DNA from: a bacterium
Lineage (GTDB): Bacteria > JAJVIF01 > JAGGVT01
Direction: 5' to 3'
Length of the DNA stretch: 16,352 nucleotides
Assembly (NCBI GenBank): GCA_021157815.1
Contig: JAGGVT010000123.1
Coordinates: 1 to 16,352, forward strand
In this document: in pieces, positions 1 through 7,678 of the stretch
Numbering within the stretch: the first letter of the stretch is position 1
Layout of the letters: every line of letters starts with the position of its first letter
Made by a program: the position numbers and the translations under genes
The notes under the pieces: generated by a model
Told to the model about the DNA's origin: nothing
The model's input: only the letters and a program-made list of their open reading frames with translations
Databases searched by the model: none

Positions 1-21
1 TGAATCAAGTTCAGAATGACA
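1..21. repeat. Edge of a dispersed GTCATTCTGA-type repeat
   Basis: Read on the minus strand, positions 21 to 1 start TGTCATTCTGAACTTGATTC, the form of a palindromic repeat family seen between genes of many uncultured bacteria. The core GTCATTCYGA recurs at 4372-4419 and 7451-7560 in this window. Only one arm is visible because the window starts here, so the other arm and the loop cannot be judged. Confidence 0.4.
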
Positions 22-56
22 ATTTATCACCCAATTGGTGAATTCAATGTTAACCA

Positions 57-95
57 GGAAAGCGAGAGCTTTCCACATAACCTGCGAGCCGTAGG
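57..95 (+). other. Two adjacent short hairpins in a non-coding stretch
   Basis: Positions 57-63 (GGAAAGC) pair perfectly with 68-74 (GCTTTCC) across a GAGA loop, which is a GNRA-type tetraloop. Positions 81-86 (CCTGCG) can pair with 90-95 (CGTAGG) with one G-U pair and a 3-nt loop. I do not recognise any RNA family, and no gene in 1-355 on the plus strand is convincing. They could be part of a structured transcript or of a mobile-element end, or be chance. Confidence 0.25.
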
Positions 96-189
96 TGATA
101 CGAAAATATCCCATCGCGGATTTAGGGAAGTGGTGTTATTCTTAGACAAACCCGGAATGAGACATAACTTGTGGAACCATGCGTGGAAT

Positions 190-238
190 CCTCCTCAAAA
201 ACCTCCTTTAAGAAACCTCCTCATCACACAAACCTCCT
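190..238 (-). repeat. Irregular array of four AGGAGG copies (minus strand)
   Basis: CCTCCT occurs at 190-195, 202-207, 216-221 and 233-238, so the minus strand carries four AGGAGG(TTT) units 12 to 17 nt apart. Each looks like a perfect Shine-Dalgarno sequence, but no convincing coding region follows on the minus strand. It is a low-complexity repeat, possibly a decayed coding repeat. Confidence 0.4.
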
Positions 239-289
239 TCAGATATTTAATAGACGGCGCCGAACTCCAAAACGCTGCATGAAATTAAA

Positions 290-332
290 AAAAAGATGCA
301 AAAACTTTTTTTTAATGTTTAAGCATCTTTTT
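290..332 (-). terminator. Probable intrinsic terminator of the DUF1858 gene
   Basis: AAAAAGATGC at 290-299 and GCATCTTTTT at 323-332 are a perfect 10-bp inverted repeat. On the minus strand the second arm runs on into further T residues, as in a rho-independent terminator, and it lies about 25 nt past the stop codon of the minus-strand gene ending at 356. The stem is GC-poor and the loop is 23 nt (itself A/T-rich and able to pair), so strength is uncertain. It could act in both directions. Confidence 0.45.
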
Positions 333-355
333 AGATTCTGAGTTATCAGTATTAA

Positions 356-565
356 TCAGTCAGCAGTGCCTGCGACTTTTTCGTTAAGCGCGTTTAGCAA
401 TGTATCCACATCAATTCCATGCGCCGCGGCTCCCTGTTGAAGTGTTTCAAATGCCGCCATCGCACAGCCTATGCAGCCAAGTCCGAAGTGGGCGAAAATC
501 TCTACGCTCTCAGGATGTTCAGCGACAATTTCCTTGATACTTGAATCTTTTGTAAAATCAGCCAA
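356..565 (-). CDS. DUF1858 redox-disulfide protein (hybrid-cluster-protein-associated type)
   Basis: A 69-aa cytosolic protein that matches the family called hybrid cluster protein-associated redox disulfide domain (DUF1858). The signature is FGLGCIGCAMAAFETLQQGA, with a CxxC pair at Cys31 and Cys34, followed by the typical HGID stretch. The family's exact reaction is unknown; members are thought to do thiol or metal-linked redox chemistry and are commonest in anaerobes. The frame is open to an ATG at 622, but the added 19 residues are unlike the family. A TTG at 565-563 is preceded by GGAGG (576-572) with a 6-nt gap, so I take TTG as the start. No hybrid cluster protein gene is nearby; the gene is divergent from ligA and stands alone. 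Confidence 0.85.
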   Translation of the reverse strand: MADFTKDSSIKEIVAEHPESVEIFAHFGLGCIGCAMAAFETLQQGAAAHGIDVDTLLNALNEKVAGTAD

Positions 566-600
566 ATTCGGCCTCCATAAAATGAATAATAACGAGTACA

Positions 601-609
601 AGTATATCA
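601..609 (-). promoter_or_regulatory. Extended -10 promoter for the DUF1858 gene
   Basis: On the minus strand 609-601 reads TGATATACT, an extended -10 (TGn followed by TATACT). Transcription would start near 594, giving a leader of about 29 nt before the TTG start at 565. No good -35 is visible, which the extended -10 can compensate for. Confidence 0.4.
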
Positions 610-650
610 CACCATTTAACATGCTTACACTTGAGTAGGAACCTTTGGGG

Positions 651-656
651 TATAAT
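651..656 (+). promoter_or_regulatory. -10 element for ligA
   Basis: A consensus TATAAT lies 35 nt before the ligA start codon, giving a start near 663. A TTGAGT at 631-636 is only 14 nt upstream, too close to be an ideal -35. The match is to the -10 alone. Confidence 0.35.
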
Positions 657-672
657 AATCTGTTACTTGTGA

Positions 673-2742
<2,070 letters not shown>

Positions 2743-2756
2743 TAATTTCTGTTTTT

Positions 2757-2935
2757 CCTGGGAGCGCTGGTCTCTGACCGGCAACTGAGCAGTCTATCTC
2801 TAAATGAAAAACCAGAATATTTCAGACATGGTTGATAAATTCAACTCTTTTCTATTGTTATTTTATCTGTTAGATATACTCTGTTGATTTCTATTAACCT
2901 TGTCCAAGTGCCGGTCAGAGACCAGCGCTCCCAGG
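2757..2935. repeat. 179-bp element with perfect 27-bp inverted arms (MITE/REP-like)
   Basis: Positions 2757-2783 and 2909-2935 are exact reverse complements over 27 bp (key core GGAGCGCTGGTCTCTGACCG). Outside them TTCTG (2747-2751) and CAGAA (2938-2942) extend the pairing after a small bulge. The 125-nt interior is AT-rich with no ORF. It fills the gap between the convergent ligA and trans-sulfuration genes, so it could serve as a two-way terminator. The GC-rich arms differ sharply from the AT-rich surroundings, which suggests an inserted non-autonomous element. I see no clear target-site duplication. Confidence 0.8.
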
Positions 2936-2954
2936 TTCAGAATTTACACCGCAA

Positions 2955-4139
2955 TTAAATAAGCGCCAAAACCTGATCTATATCATTAATAATGTCATTA
3001 ACCGATTCAATGCCGACACTTATTCTCACAAGACCTTCGGAAATATTTGCCATTTTTAATTCCTCAGGTGTGTATGTCGAATGTGTCATGCTTGCCGGAT
3101 GCTGAATAAGGGAGTCGCAATCGCCAAGCGAAACTGCAAGTTTGCACAGTTTCACATTATTCATGATTGTCTTGCCTGCATCGATTCCGCCCTTCACATC
3201 GAAACTGACAATACCGCCAAACGCGCTCATCTGCTTTTTCGCGACCTCATGATAAGGGTCGGACTCCAATCCCGGATATCTTATTACTTCAATTTTTGGA
3301 TGGCCTTTCAGGAATTTGGCAAGCTCAAGAGCATTTTCAGAATGTCGCTGCATTCGGATATGAAGCGTTTTCAAGCCTCTGAGAAGAAGCCATGACTCAA
3401 ATGGTCCCAGGTTTAATCCGAGATGTCCCATTTTTTCAGATGTATGATGTATATCATCTTTACTGCCAACCACTATTCCCGCGACAACATCCCCATGTCC
3501 GCTTGTGTATTTTGTCGCGCTGTGAATAACCATTGTCGCGCCAAGCGAAAGAGGCCGTTGAAGAGCCGGAGTTGCGAATGTGTTATCCACGATAAGAGGC
3601 AGATTTTTCGATTTCGCTACCTCTGAAACCGCTTTGATATCGACAACTTTCAATGTCGGGTTCGCTGGTGTTTCAGCCCATATCAGTTTCGTATTTGGTT
3701 TGATTGCAGCAGCTATTTCATCCTGATTAGAGGTGTCAATGAAGGATGTTTCAATTCCAAGCTGTTTTAACTCTTCGGAGAATTGGCTGAACGTACCGCC
3801 GTAGATAACACTGTCGCTGATAATGTGGTCGCCGCTTTTTGCGAAAGAAAGAACCGCGCAAAGAGTGGCTCCGAGTCCGCTGGAACATACAACTCCATCC
3901 TCAGCGCCCTCAAGGGTTGCCATTTTCTTCGCCAGCATATCAGTGTTTGGATTTCTAATTCGGGAATAAATATATCCCTCTTCCTCTCCTTTAAAAAGCC
4001 TGGCGCCGTGATCAGCGTTTTTAAAAACAAATGTTGATGTTTGATAAATAGGTGGTGTGAGCGCTCCTGTAAGTGGATCCGGTTCGGTTCCTGCGTGAAC
4101 CGCGAGCGTTTCAAAATCATACATGTTGGGGTCTTCCAT
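2955..4139 (-). CDS. PLP-dependent trans-sulfuration enzyme, methionine gamma-lyase-like
   Basis: A 394-aa cytosolic enzyme of the Cys/Met metabolism PLP family (fold type I). Visible landmarks: GALTPPIYQTSTF near residue 25, YIYSRIRNPN (Tyr58 and Arg60, phosphate contacts across the dimer), VIYGGTF with Tyr113, Asp185 in IVDNTFATP, and the PLP-Schiff-base lysine Lys210 in HSATKYTSGHGD. The C-terminal stretch SLGDCDSLIQHPASMTHS and the length fit methionine gamma-lyase (methionine to methanethiol, 2-oxobutanoate and ammonia) best. The cysteine that follows the Tyr-Gly of well-studied methionine gamma-lyases is Gly115 here, so cystathionine gamma-lyase or homocysteine desulfhydrase activity is possible. 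AGGAAG lies about 9 nt before the ATG at 4139; a second ATG five codons in (4124) also has GGAAG before it. No methionine-biosynthesis neighbour is present. Confidence 0.85.
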   Translation of the reverse strand: MEDPNMYDFETLAVHAGTEPDPLTGALTPPIYQTSTFVFKNADHGARLFKGEEEGYIYSRIRNPNTDMLAKKMATLEGAEDGVVCSSGLGATLCAVLSFAKSGDHIISDSVIYGGTFSQFSEELKQLGIETSFIDTSNQDEIAAAIKPNTKLIWAETPANPTLKVVDIKAVSEVAKSKNLPLIVDNTFATPALQRPLSLGATMVIHSATKYTSGHGDVVAGIVVGSKDDIHHTSEKMGHLGLNLGPFESWLLLRGLKTLHIRMQRHSENALELAKFLKGHPKIEVIRYPGLESDPYHEVAKKQMSAFGGIVSFDVKGGIDAGKTIMNNVKLCKLAVSLGDCDSLIQHPASMTHSTYTPEELKMANISEGLVRISVGIESVNDIINDIDQVLALI

Positions 4140-4163
4140 TGCTATCGCTTCCTAAGTTGAAGA

Positions 4164-4190
4164 ATTATATGAATAAAATCAGGCAGTCAC
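4164..4190 (-). promoter_or_regulatory. Candidate promoter for the trans-sulfuration gene
   Basis: On the minus strand GTGACT (4190-4185) and a consensus TATAAT (4169-4164) are 15 nt apart. Spacing is short, but the -10 is perfect and lies 24 nt from the ATG at 4139, with the AGGAAG site in between. I see no SAM riboswitch or MetJ-like repeat upstream. Confidence 0.35.
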
Positions 4191-4229
4191 GTCTGGTAAC
4201 TGATCTGAGAAAAGGTCATTATAATATTA

Positions 4230-4371
4230 TTATTGCTCATTGACCACCATGATTTTTGTTTCAGCCATTTCCCCGACCGCGTATTCGGGACCCTTCCCCC
4301 TGAATGCCATAGCGAATATCATCAACTGATTCAAGCGCGCTGTCAAAATAGCTGTGGATATACATGAAACC
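4230..4371 (-). pseudogene. Possible relic of a C-terminal coding region
   Basis: On the minus strand one frame reads SYFDSALESVDDI and, after a one-base shift near 4317, another frame continues FAMAFRGKGPEYAVGEMAET and ends NEQ-stop at 4232-4230. Spliced together these look like the end of a soluble protein with sensible composition. The relic would begin right at the GTCATTCCGACAT hairpin, as if that element had cut off the rest of the gene. I do not recognise the family. It may be chance; evidence is only composition and continuity. Confidence 0.25.
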
Positions 4372-4419
4372 GTCATTCCGACATCTAACTACAGTAAGAA
4401 GAAGGAATGTCGGAATGAC
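4372..4419. repeat. GTCATTCCGACAT inverted repeat (dispersed palindrome)
   Basis: Positions 4372-4384 and 4407-4419 are perfect 13-bp inverted arms with a 22-nt loop, carrying the core GTCATTCYGA shared with the elements at 1-21 and 7451-7560. An A-tract follows on the plus strand, so it does not have the T-tract of a terminator for plus-strand transcription. It lies in the 426-nt gene-poor stretch 4140-4565 together with the trans-sulfuration promoter and a possible gene relic. Confidence 0.65.
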
Positions 4420-4447
4420 AAAAAAACGTTTTAATGGATCTCTCTGA

Positions 4448-4453
4448 TATAAT
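4448..4453 (+). promoter_or_regulatory. -10-like TATAAT upstream of the DUF362 pseudogene
   Basis: A consensus TATAAT precedes the broken DUF362 gene, but the sequence 17 nt upstream (AACGTT) is a poor -35. A short frame starting at the ATG at 4489 (with AAGGT before it) runs 29 codons and ends at 4578, overlapping the Tat signal frame. It may be the original N-terminus, shifted out of frame. Confidence 0.25.
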
Positions 4454-4565
4454 GTTGACTCTAATAAACAATGCATTCAAGGTAAACCATGGCTGGCAGG
4501 AAACCTTTCGATGATGTTAACCATTGTCAATCGATGAAATATAAAGGCGAATCAACAATGATGAA

Positions 4566-5575
4566 ATGGACTGGATAAGCCGCCGCGGCCTGCTTGATAG
4601 ATCAGTAAAGGTAATCGGCGGATTGTCTCTGGGCATGATTCTCTTTTCCGGTTCATCCAGGGCGTACGCTGATGTTGACTTGATTGATGATGGTGAAAAA
4701 ACTAAAACATCCCCAAAAACAAAAAAGGTCAAAACGACAAATAATAAGAAGAAGAGCCTTGTTGTTAAAATAACAAACAGGAAAGCGGTTGATTCATCCG
4801 GTTCAGGCAAAGAGTGCGCTGTTTTTGACATGATAACCAAAGGCATCAGAGAATTGACAGGTGAAAAGGATGATTCCAAAACATGGCAAACAATGGCATC
4901 GGAGGGTCAGCGTGTGGGAATAAAAGTAAATTGTATAGCTGGACGAAACATGTCAACTCAGGTGCCGGTTGTAATGGCGATTATCGAGGGATTGAAATCA
5001 GCCGGAGTAAGGGAGCGGGATTTACATTATCCACTGGTACAAATTCACTGCGCTGTCATTGAACTAAAAGTTATGAGCCAGTGGCTAACAATATCAACGG
5101 TACGAAATTTAAGCTATCGACAATTCTTACTAATGAAATCGATGTTCTAATCAATGTGCCTGTGATGAAAAATCACGGATACGCCGGTGTTACTCTTTCT
5201 TTGAAAAACCACTAAGGCTCACACAATAATCCGGGAGATCATCACGGAAATAATTGCGATCCTGATATCGCGAATATCTGTTCACATGATGACATCCACA
5301 AAAAGACAAAACTAATCGTGTTGGATGCCCTTCGAGCGCAATGCAATGGCGGCCCAAGCTACAAGCCTAAATTCAAGTGGAATCCGGGAATAACACTCAT
5401 GAGCAGGGACAGTGTTGCAATTGACCGAATCGGGGGCGAAATCATTGATGCTCGACGAATTGAAACTAATATCAAACCTCTGGGAAACTCGCATCGGCAT
5501 ATCATTACAGCCGCGGCCCTTGGGCTGGTAATCGCTGATAGAAACATGATTGAAGTCAAAAATGTAGTGGTTTAA
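4566..5575 (+). pseudogene. Broken Tat-exported DUF362 family gene
   Basis: The first frame (from 4566) starts with a twin-arginine signal, SRRGLLDRS at residues 5-13, a hydrophobic core and AYA at 34-36, then a Lys/Thr-rich linker and the DUF362-like stretch VGIKVNCIAGRNMSTQVPVV (117-136). After Asp152 (about 5021) homology moves to another frame: FTLSTGTNS, then INVPVMKNHGYAGVTLSLKN and LDALRAQCNGG up to the stop at 5573-5575. The second frame is interrupted by TGA at 5060-5062 and TAA at 5213-5215; the TAA falls where the family normally has KNHYG, so a Tyr codon became a stop. A short segment seems lost at the frameshift. In intact form it would be a periplasmic protein of unknown reaction. 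No good ribosome binding site precedes 4566. Confidence 0.85.
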
Positions 5576-5620
5576 TAATTACTTATTACTTATAATCCCA
5601 AAGTTGTTTTCATTTCATGC

Positions 5621-5627
5621 AAAGGAG
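5621..5627 (+). promoter_or_regulatory. Ribosome binding site fixing the start of the first S55-like gene
   Basis: AAAGGAG lies 6 nt before the ATG at 5634. It decides between this start and the upstream TTG at 5604, and places the signal peptide at the very N-terminus. Confidence 0.75.
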
Positions 5628-5633
5628 CATCGG

Positions 5634-7349
5634 ATGCGTCAGGTCCTTTTAATACTGATGATATTCAGCGCATTTATGTTGTCCGGTTCATCATCAATGG
5701 TGATGGCAGAAACCGATGTTCAAAAATACCTTTCCACGAATGAAATCCGTCCCGGCATGAGAGGTTACGGACTAACCACACTTAATGGAAATGAGATAAT
5801 GCAATATCCAATCATAGTTTTATCGGTTATGGGAAATCGTGGAGGCACAATTCCTAACTACAAGAGCATTCTCATTAAGTTGGATGATGATGGTGAATTC
5901 CCGGACGGTTGGGTCGGTTTTCAAGATGATATGGCTGGCTCGCCTGTTTATATAAATAACAAGCTTATAGGCGCGGTATATTCCTTTTCTGAATGGTCAA
6001 GACAGGAAATCGCTCAGGTTAGGCCAATTGAGGAGATGCAGCTTATCGCTGAACGCCATGGAAACATCAATAAAACAGAACGCTCGTTAGAGCGCAGAAC
6101 TCTACTCGAAACTTCCAAAGAGAGTTCAAATACTGCATCAGGCGTTTCAGTTGAAACTTCACCTTTTAGTAATAATAATGAAAAAGCAGATAACATTAGA
6201 GCTCTTTTGCCCGGCGACGCTGTAGCTGCTGTCTGGGCAATCGGTGATTACACACAAATTGAAAAGGGAAATGTAACCGAGGTAACCGATGGAAACGGGT
6301 TCTATGCTTTTGGAAAAAGCGTATTTGGCCGTGTTGGATTAATTAACGCCCCATTGATTCGATTAGACGTGCTTAACACAATTAAGGGATTCAACCGAAA
6401 TTTCCAGATTGCGAATCCCGGCTTGATTGTTGGCACCATTCAGGAAGACAGAGCATCAGGAGTTTACGGGCAACTTGGCGAAAAACCCCAACTTTTAGAA
6501 GTGGAGTCCATAATTCACGATGTCCTCTACGGTAAAGTTTATGAGGCGTTCACACTGGTTATCAATGACGAAAAGTTTTATCCGCAACTTGTTCCAGCAG
6601 CGGTTTCACATTCTATAAGCAAGCATCTGGATGTAAGTTGGGAGGGAACAATTGACCTTTCCTTTGAGATTACATTCACGGTTGACAGTGGCGCGGTTAA
6701 GACATGGGGCGCGAGAAACATTTTCTACGGTGACAAAATAACATCGCTTGCTTTAAACGACCTTACTAAAGCGTTGAACACCCTCGCTGAAAATGATTTT
6801 GGGAAAGTGCAAATCGACAAAATAAGCGTGGAAGTATTCTGGACTCCCTTAAGAGAAACCGCGCGAATTGAATCACTTGAAATAGCTGACTGCGATGGCC
6901 TTTGGAAAAAAGATGAAAGGTATGTATTGAAAAGAGGGGAGGAAATTACGCTCAAAGTTGCGATTCTTCCATACAAACGGGAATTAATCGAGCAGAATAT
7001 TACGTTTAAAATTGATGAAAAATTCCCAAAGGGCGATGCCGTGATTCAGGTTAGAGGTGGAGGCTCGTTGCTTCCAAAACCAAATGATATTTCAAAAGAG
7101 GCATTGAAAAAAATAGAGGAGAACATAAACGGCAGAACAAGGATTCTGGAGCCAGCGCCGCCAAAAGGCCTTGAAAGCCTTCTGTCAGGCATGGCGTTTC
7201 TTGTGCCATCGAATAGAAGAATTGTTGAATTAATCTCAACTGAAAAAACACCTGCTCGTGGAGTGGACAGGTTTAATCAGACAGATAACGCTGATATGGA
7301 TTTTGTCATTTACGGTTTCGATTCAATCCTTGTGAAAATCAAGGACTAG
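5634..7349 (+). CDS. Secreted S55 (SpoIVB-like) family protein lacking both catalytic residues
   Basis: A 571-aa exported protein. The ATG at 5634 has a strong AAAGGAG site (5621-5627) 6 nt upstream; the frame is open to a TTG at 5604, but that adds non-signal residues. Residues 1-25 form a Sec signal peptide (cleavage likely after VMA). Features of S55-domain proteins follow: RPGMRGYGLTTLNGN, then DDMAGSPVYINNKLIGAVYS (about 98-117), QVRPIEEM, GNVTEVTDGNGFYAFGKSVF and IANPGLIVGTIQEDRASG. Aligned with the downstream paralog, the catalytic Ser of GMSGSP is Ala101 and the His of GFGHSM is Lys228. It is therefore probably a pseudo-protease with a binding, scaffolding or regulatory role. The C-terminal half is beta-rich, with no recognised domain. 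It follows the DUF362 pseudogene by 58 nt. Confidence 0.85.
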   Translation: MRQVLLILMIFSAFMLSGSSSMVMAETDVQKYLSTNEIRPGMRGYGLTTLNGNEIMQYPIIVLSVMGNRGGTIPNYKSILIKLDDDGEFPDGWVGFQDDMAGSPVYINNKLIGAVYSFSEWSRQEIAQVRPIEEMQLIAERHGNINKTERSLERRTLLETSKESSNTASGVSVETSPFSNNNEKADNIRALLPGDAVAAVWAIGDYTQIEKGNVTEVTDGNGFYAFGKSVFGRVGLINAPLIRLDVLNTIKGFNRNFQIANPGLIVGTIQEDRASGVYGQLGEKPQLLEVESIIHDVLYGKVYEAFTLVINDEKFYPQLVPAAVSHSISKHLDVSWEGTIDLSFEITFTVDSGAVKTWGARNIFYGDKITSLALNDLTKALNTLAENDFGKVQIDKISVEVFWTPLRETARIESLEIADCDGLWKKDERYVLKRGEEITLKVAILPYKRELIEQNITFKIDEKFPKGDAVIQVRGGGSLLPKPNDISKEALKKIEENINGRTRILEPAPPKGLESLLSGMAFLVPSNRRIVELISTEKTPARGVDRFNQTDNADMDFVIYGFDSILVKIKD

Positions 7350-7395
7350 CATGAAAAAAAAATATCATTTACTATTTACACAAAGGGAAATTAGA

Positions 7396-7605
7396 TGTAG
7401 CCCGGTTTCTCATGAAAGTGTCTCAGAACTCAATTTTAAGCAAAAAGGTTTGTCATTCTGAGCGCAGCGAAGAATCTATTTGCTACTGTGTTGATGATTA
7501 AACCTGATGAAATTAATCTACACTATCTAAAATAGATTCTTCGCTTCGCTCAGGATGACAGAAAAAGCCAGGTTCTGAGACAGATTCATAAGAAACCGGG
7601 CTGCA
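7396..7605. repeat. 210-bp nested palindromic element (two concentric inverted repeats)
   Basis: The outer arms, 7396-7430 and 7571-7605, are imperfect 35-bp reverse complements (shared AGCCCGGTTTCT and TGTCTCAGAAC). The inner arms, 7451-7481 and 7530-7560, match at 29 of 31 positions and carry the widespread TGTCATTCTGAGCG...AGCGAAGAATCT repeat. Both pairs are centred on the same point, so the whole segment can fold into one long cruciform or hairpin. It accounts for most of the 317-nt gap between the two S55-like genes; the rest is AT-rich with nothing visible. No ORF and no clear target-site duplication. It could end transcription from the first gene. Confidence 0.85.
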
Positions 7606-7678
7606 ATAAAATGAGTTTTTTCAGAGGTATCGTTATTTCAAAAGATGCAATTTTACATAGCACATCATGGAGTTTGAT

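Noticed and set aside
122-178. Minus-strand tail GSTSYVSFRVCL, reminiscent of the end of formylglycine-generating-enzyme-like domains
   Set aside because: Only about a dozen residues resemble the domain end, the frame is closed a short way upstream, and no upstream domain sequence is present.
16-282. 88-codon plus-strand frame
   Set aside because: No ribosome binding site, begins within a dispersed repeat, passes through the CCTCCT array, and its composition is unlike the real genes; no family resemblance.
3767-4120. 117-codon minus-strand frame within the trans-sulfuration gene
   Set aside because: A frame-shifted shadow of a clearly identified gene with all family motifs in the main frame.
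4140-4260. SAM-type riboswitch before the trans-sulfuration gene
   Set aside because: The predicted leader is about 17 nt, too short, and no conserved riboswitch core is present.
4372-4419. Hairpin as an intrinsic terminator
   Set aside because: It is followed by A residues on the plus strand; the T-run precedes the stem on the minus strand; and no gene ends next to it in either direction.
4566-5575. TGA read as an amino acid (code change) to explain the DUF362 interruption
   Set aside because: TGA is used as a normal stop by ligA and other genes here, and the gene also carries a TAA and a frameshift.
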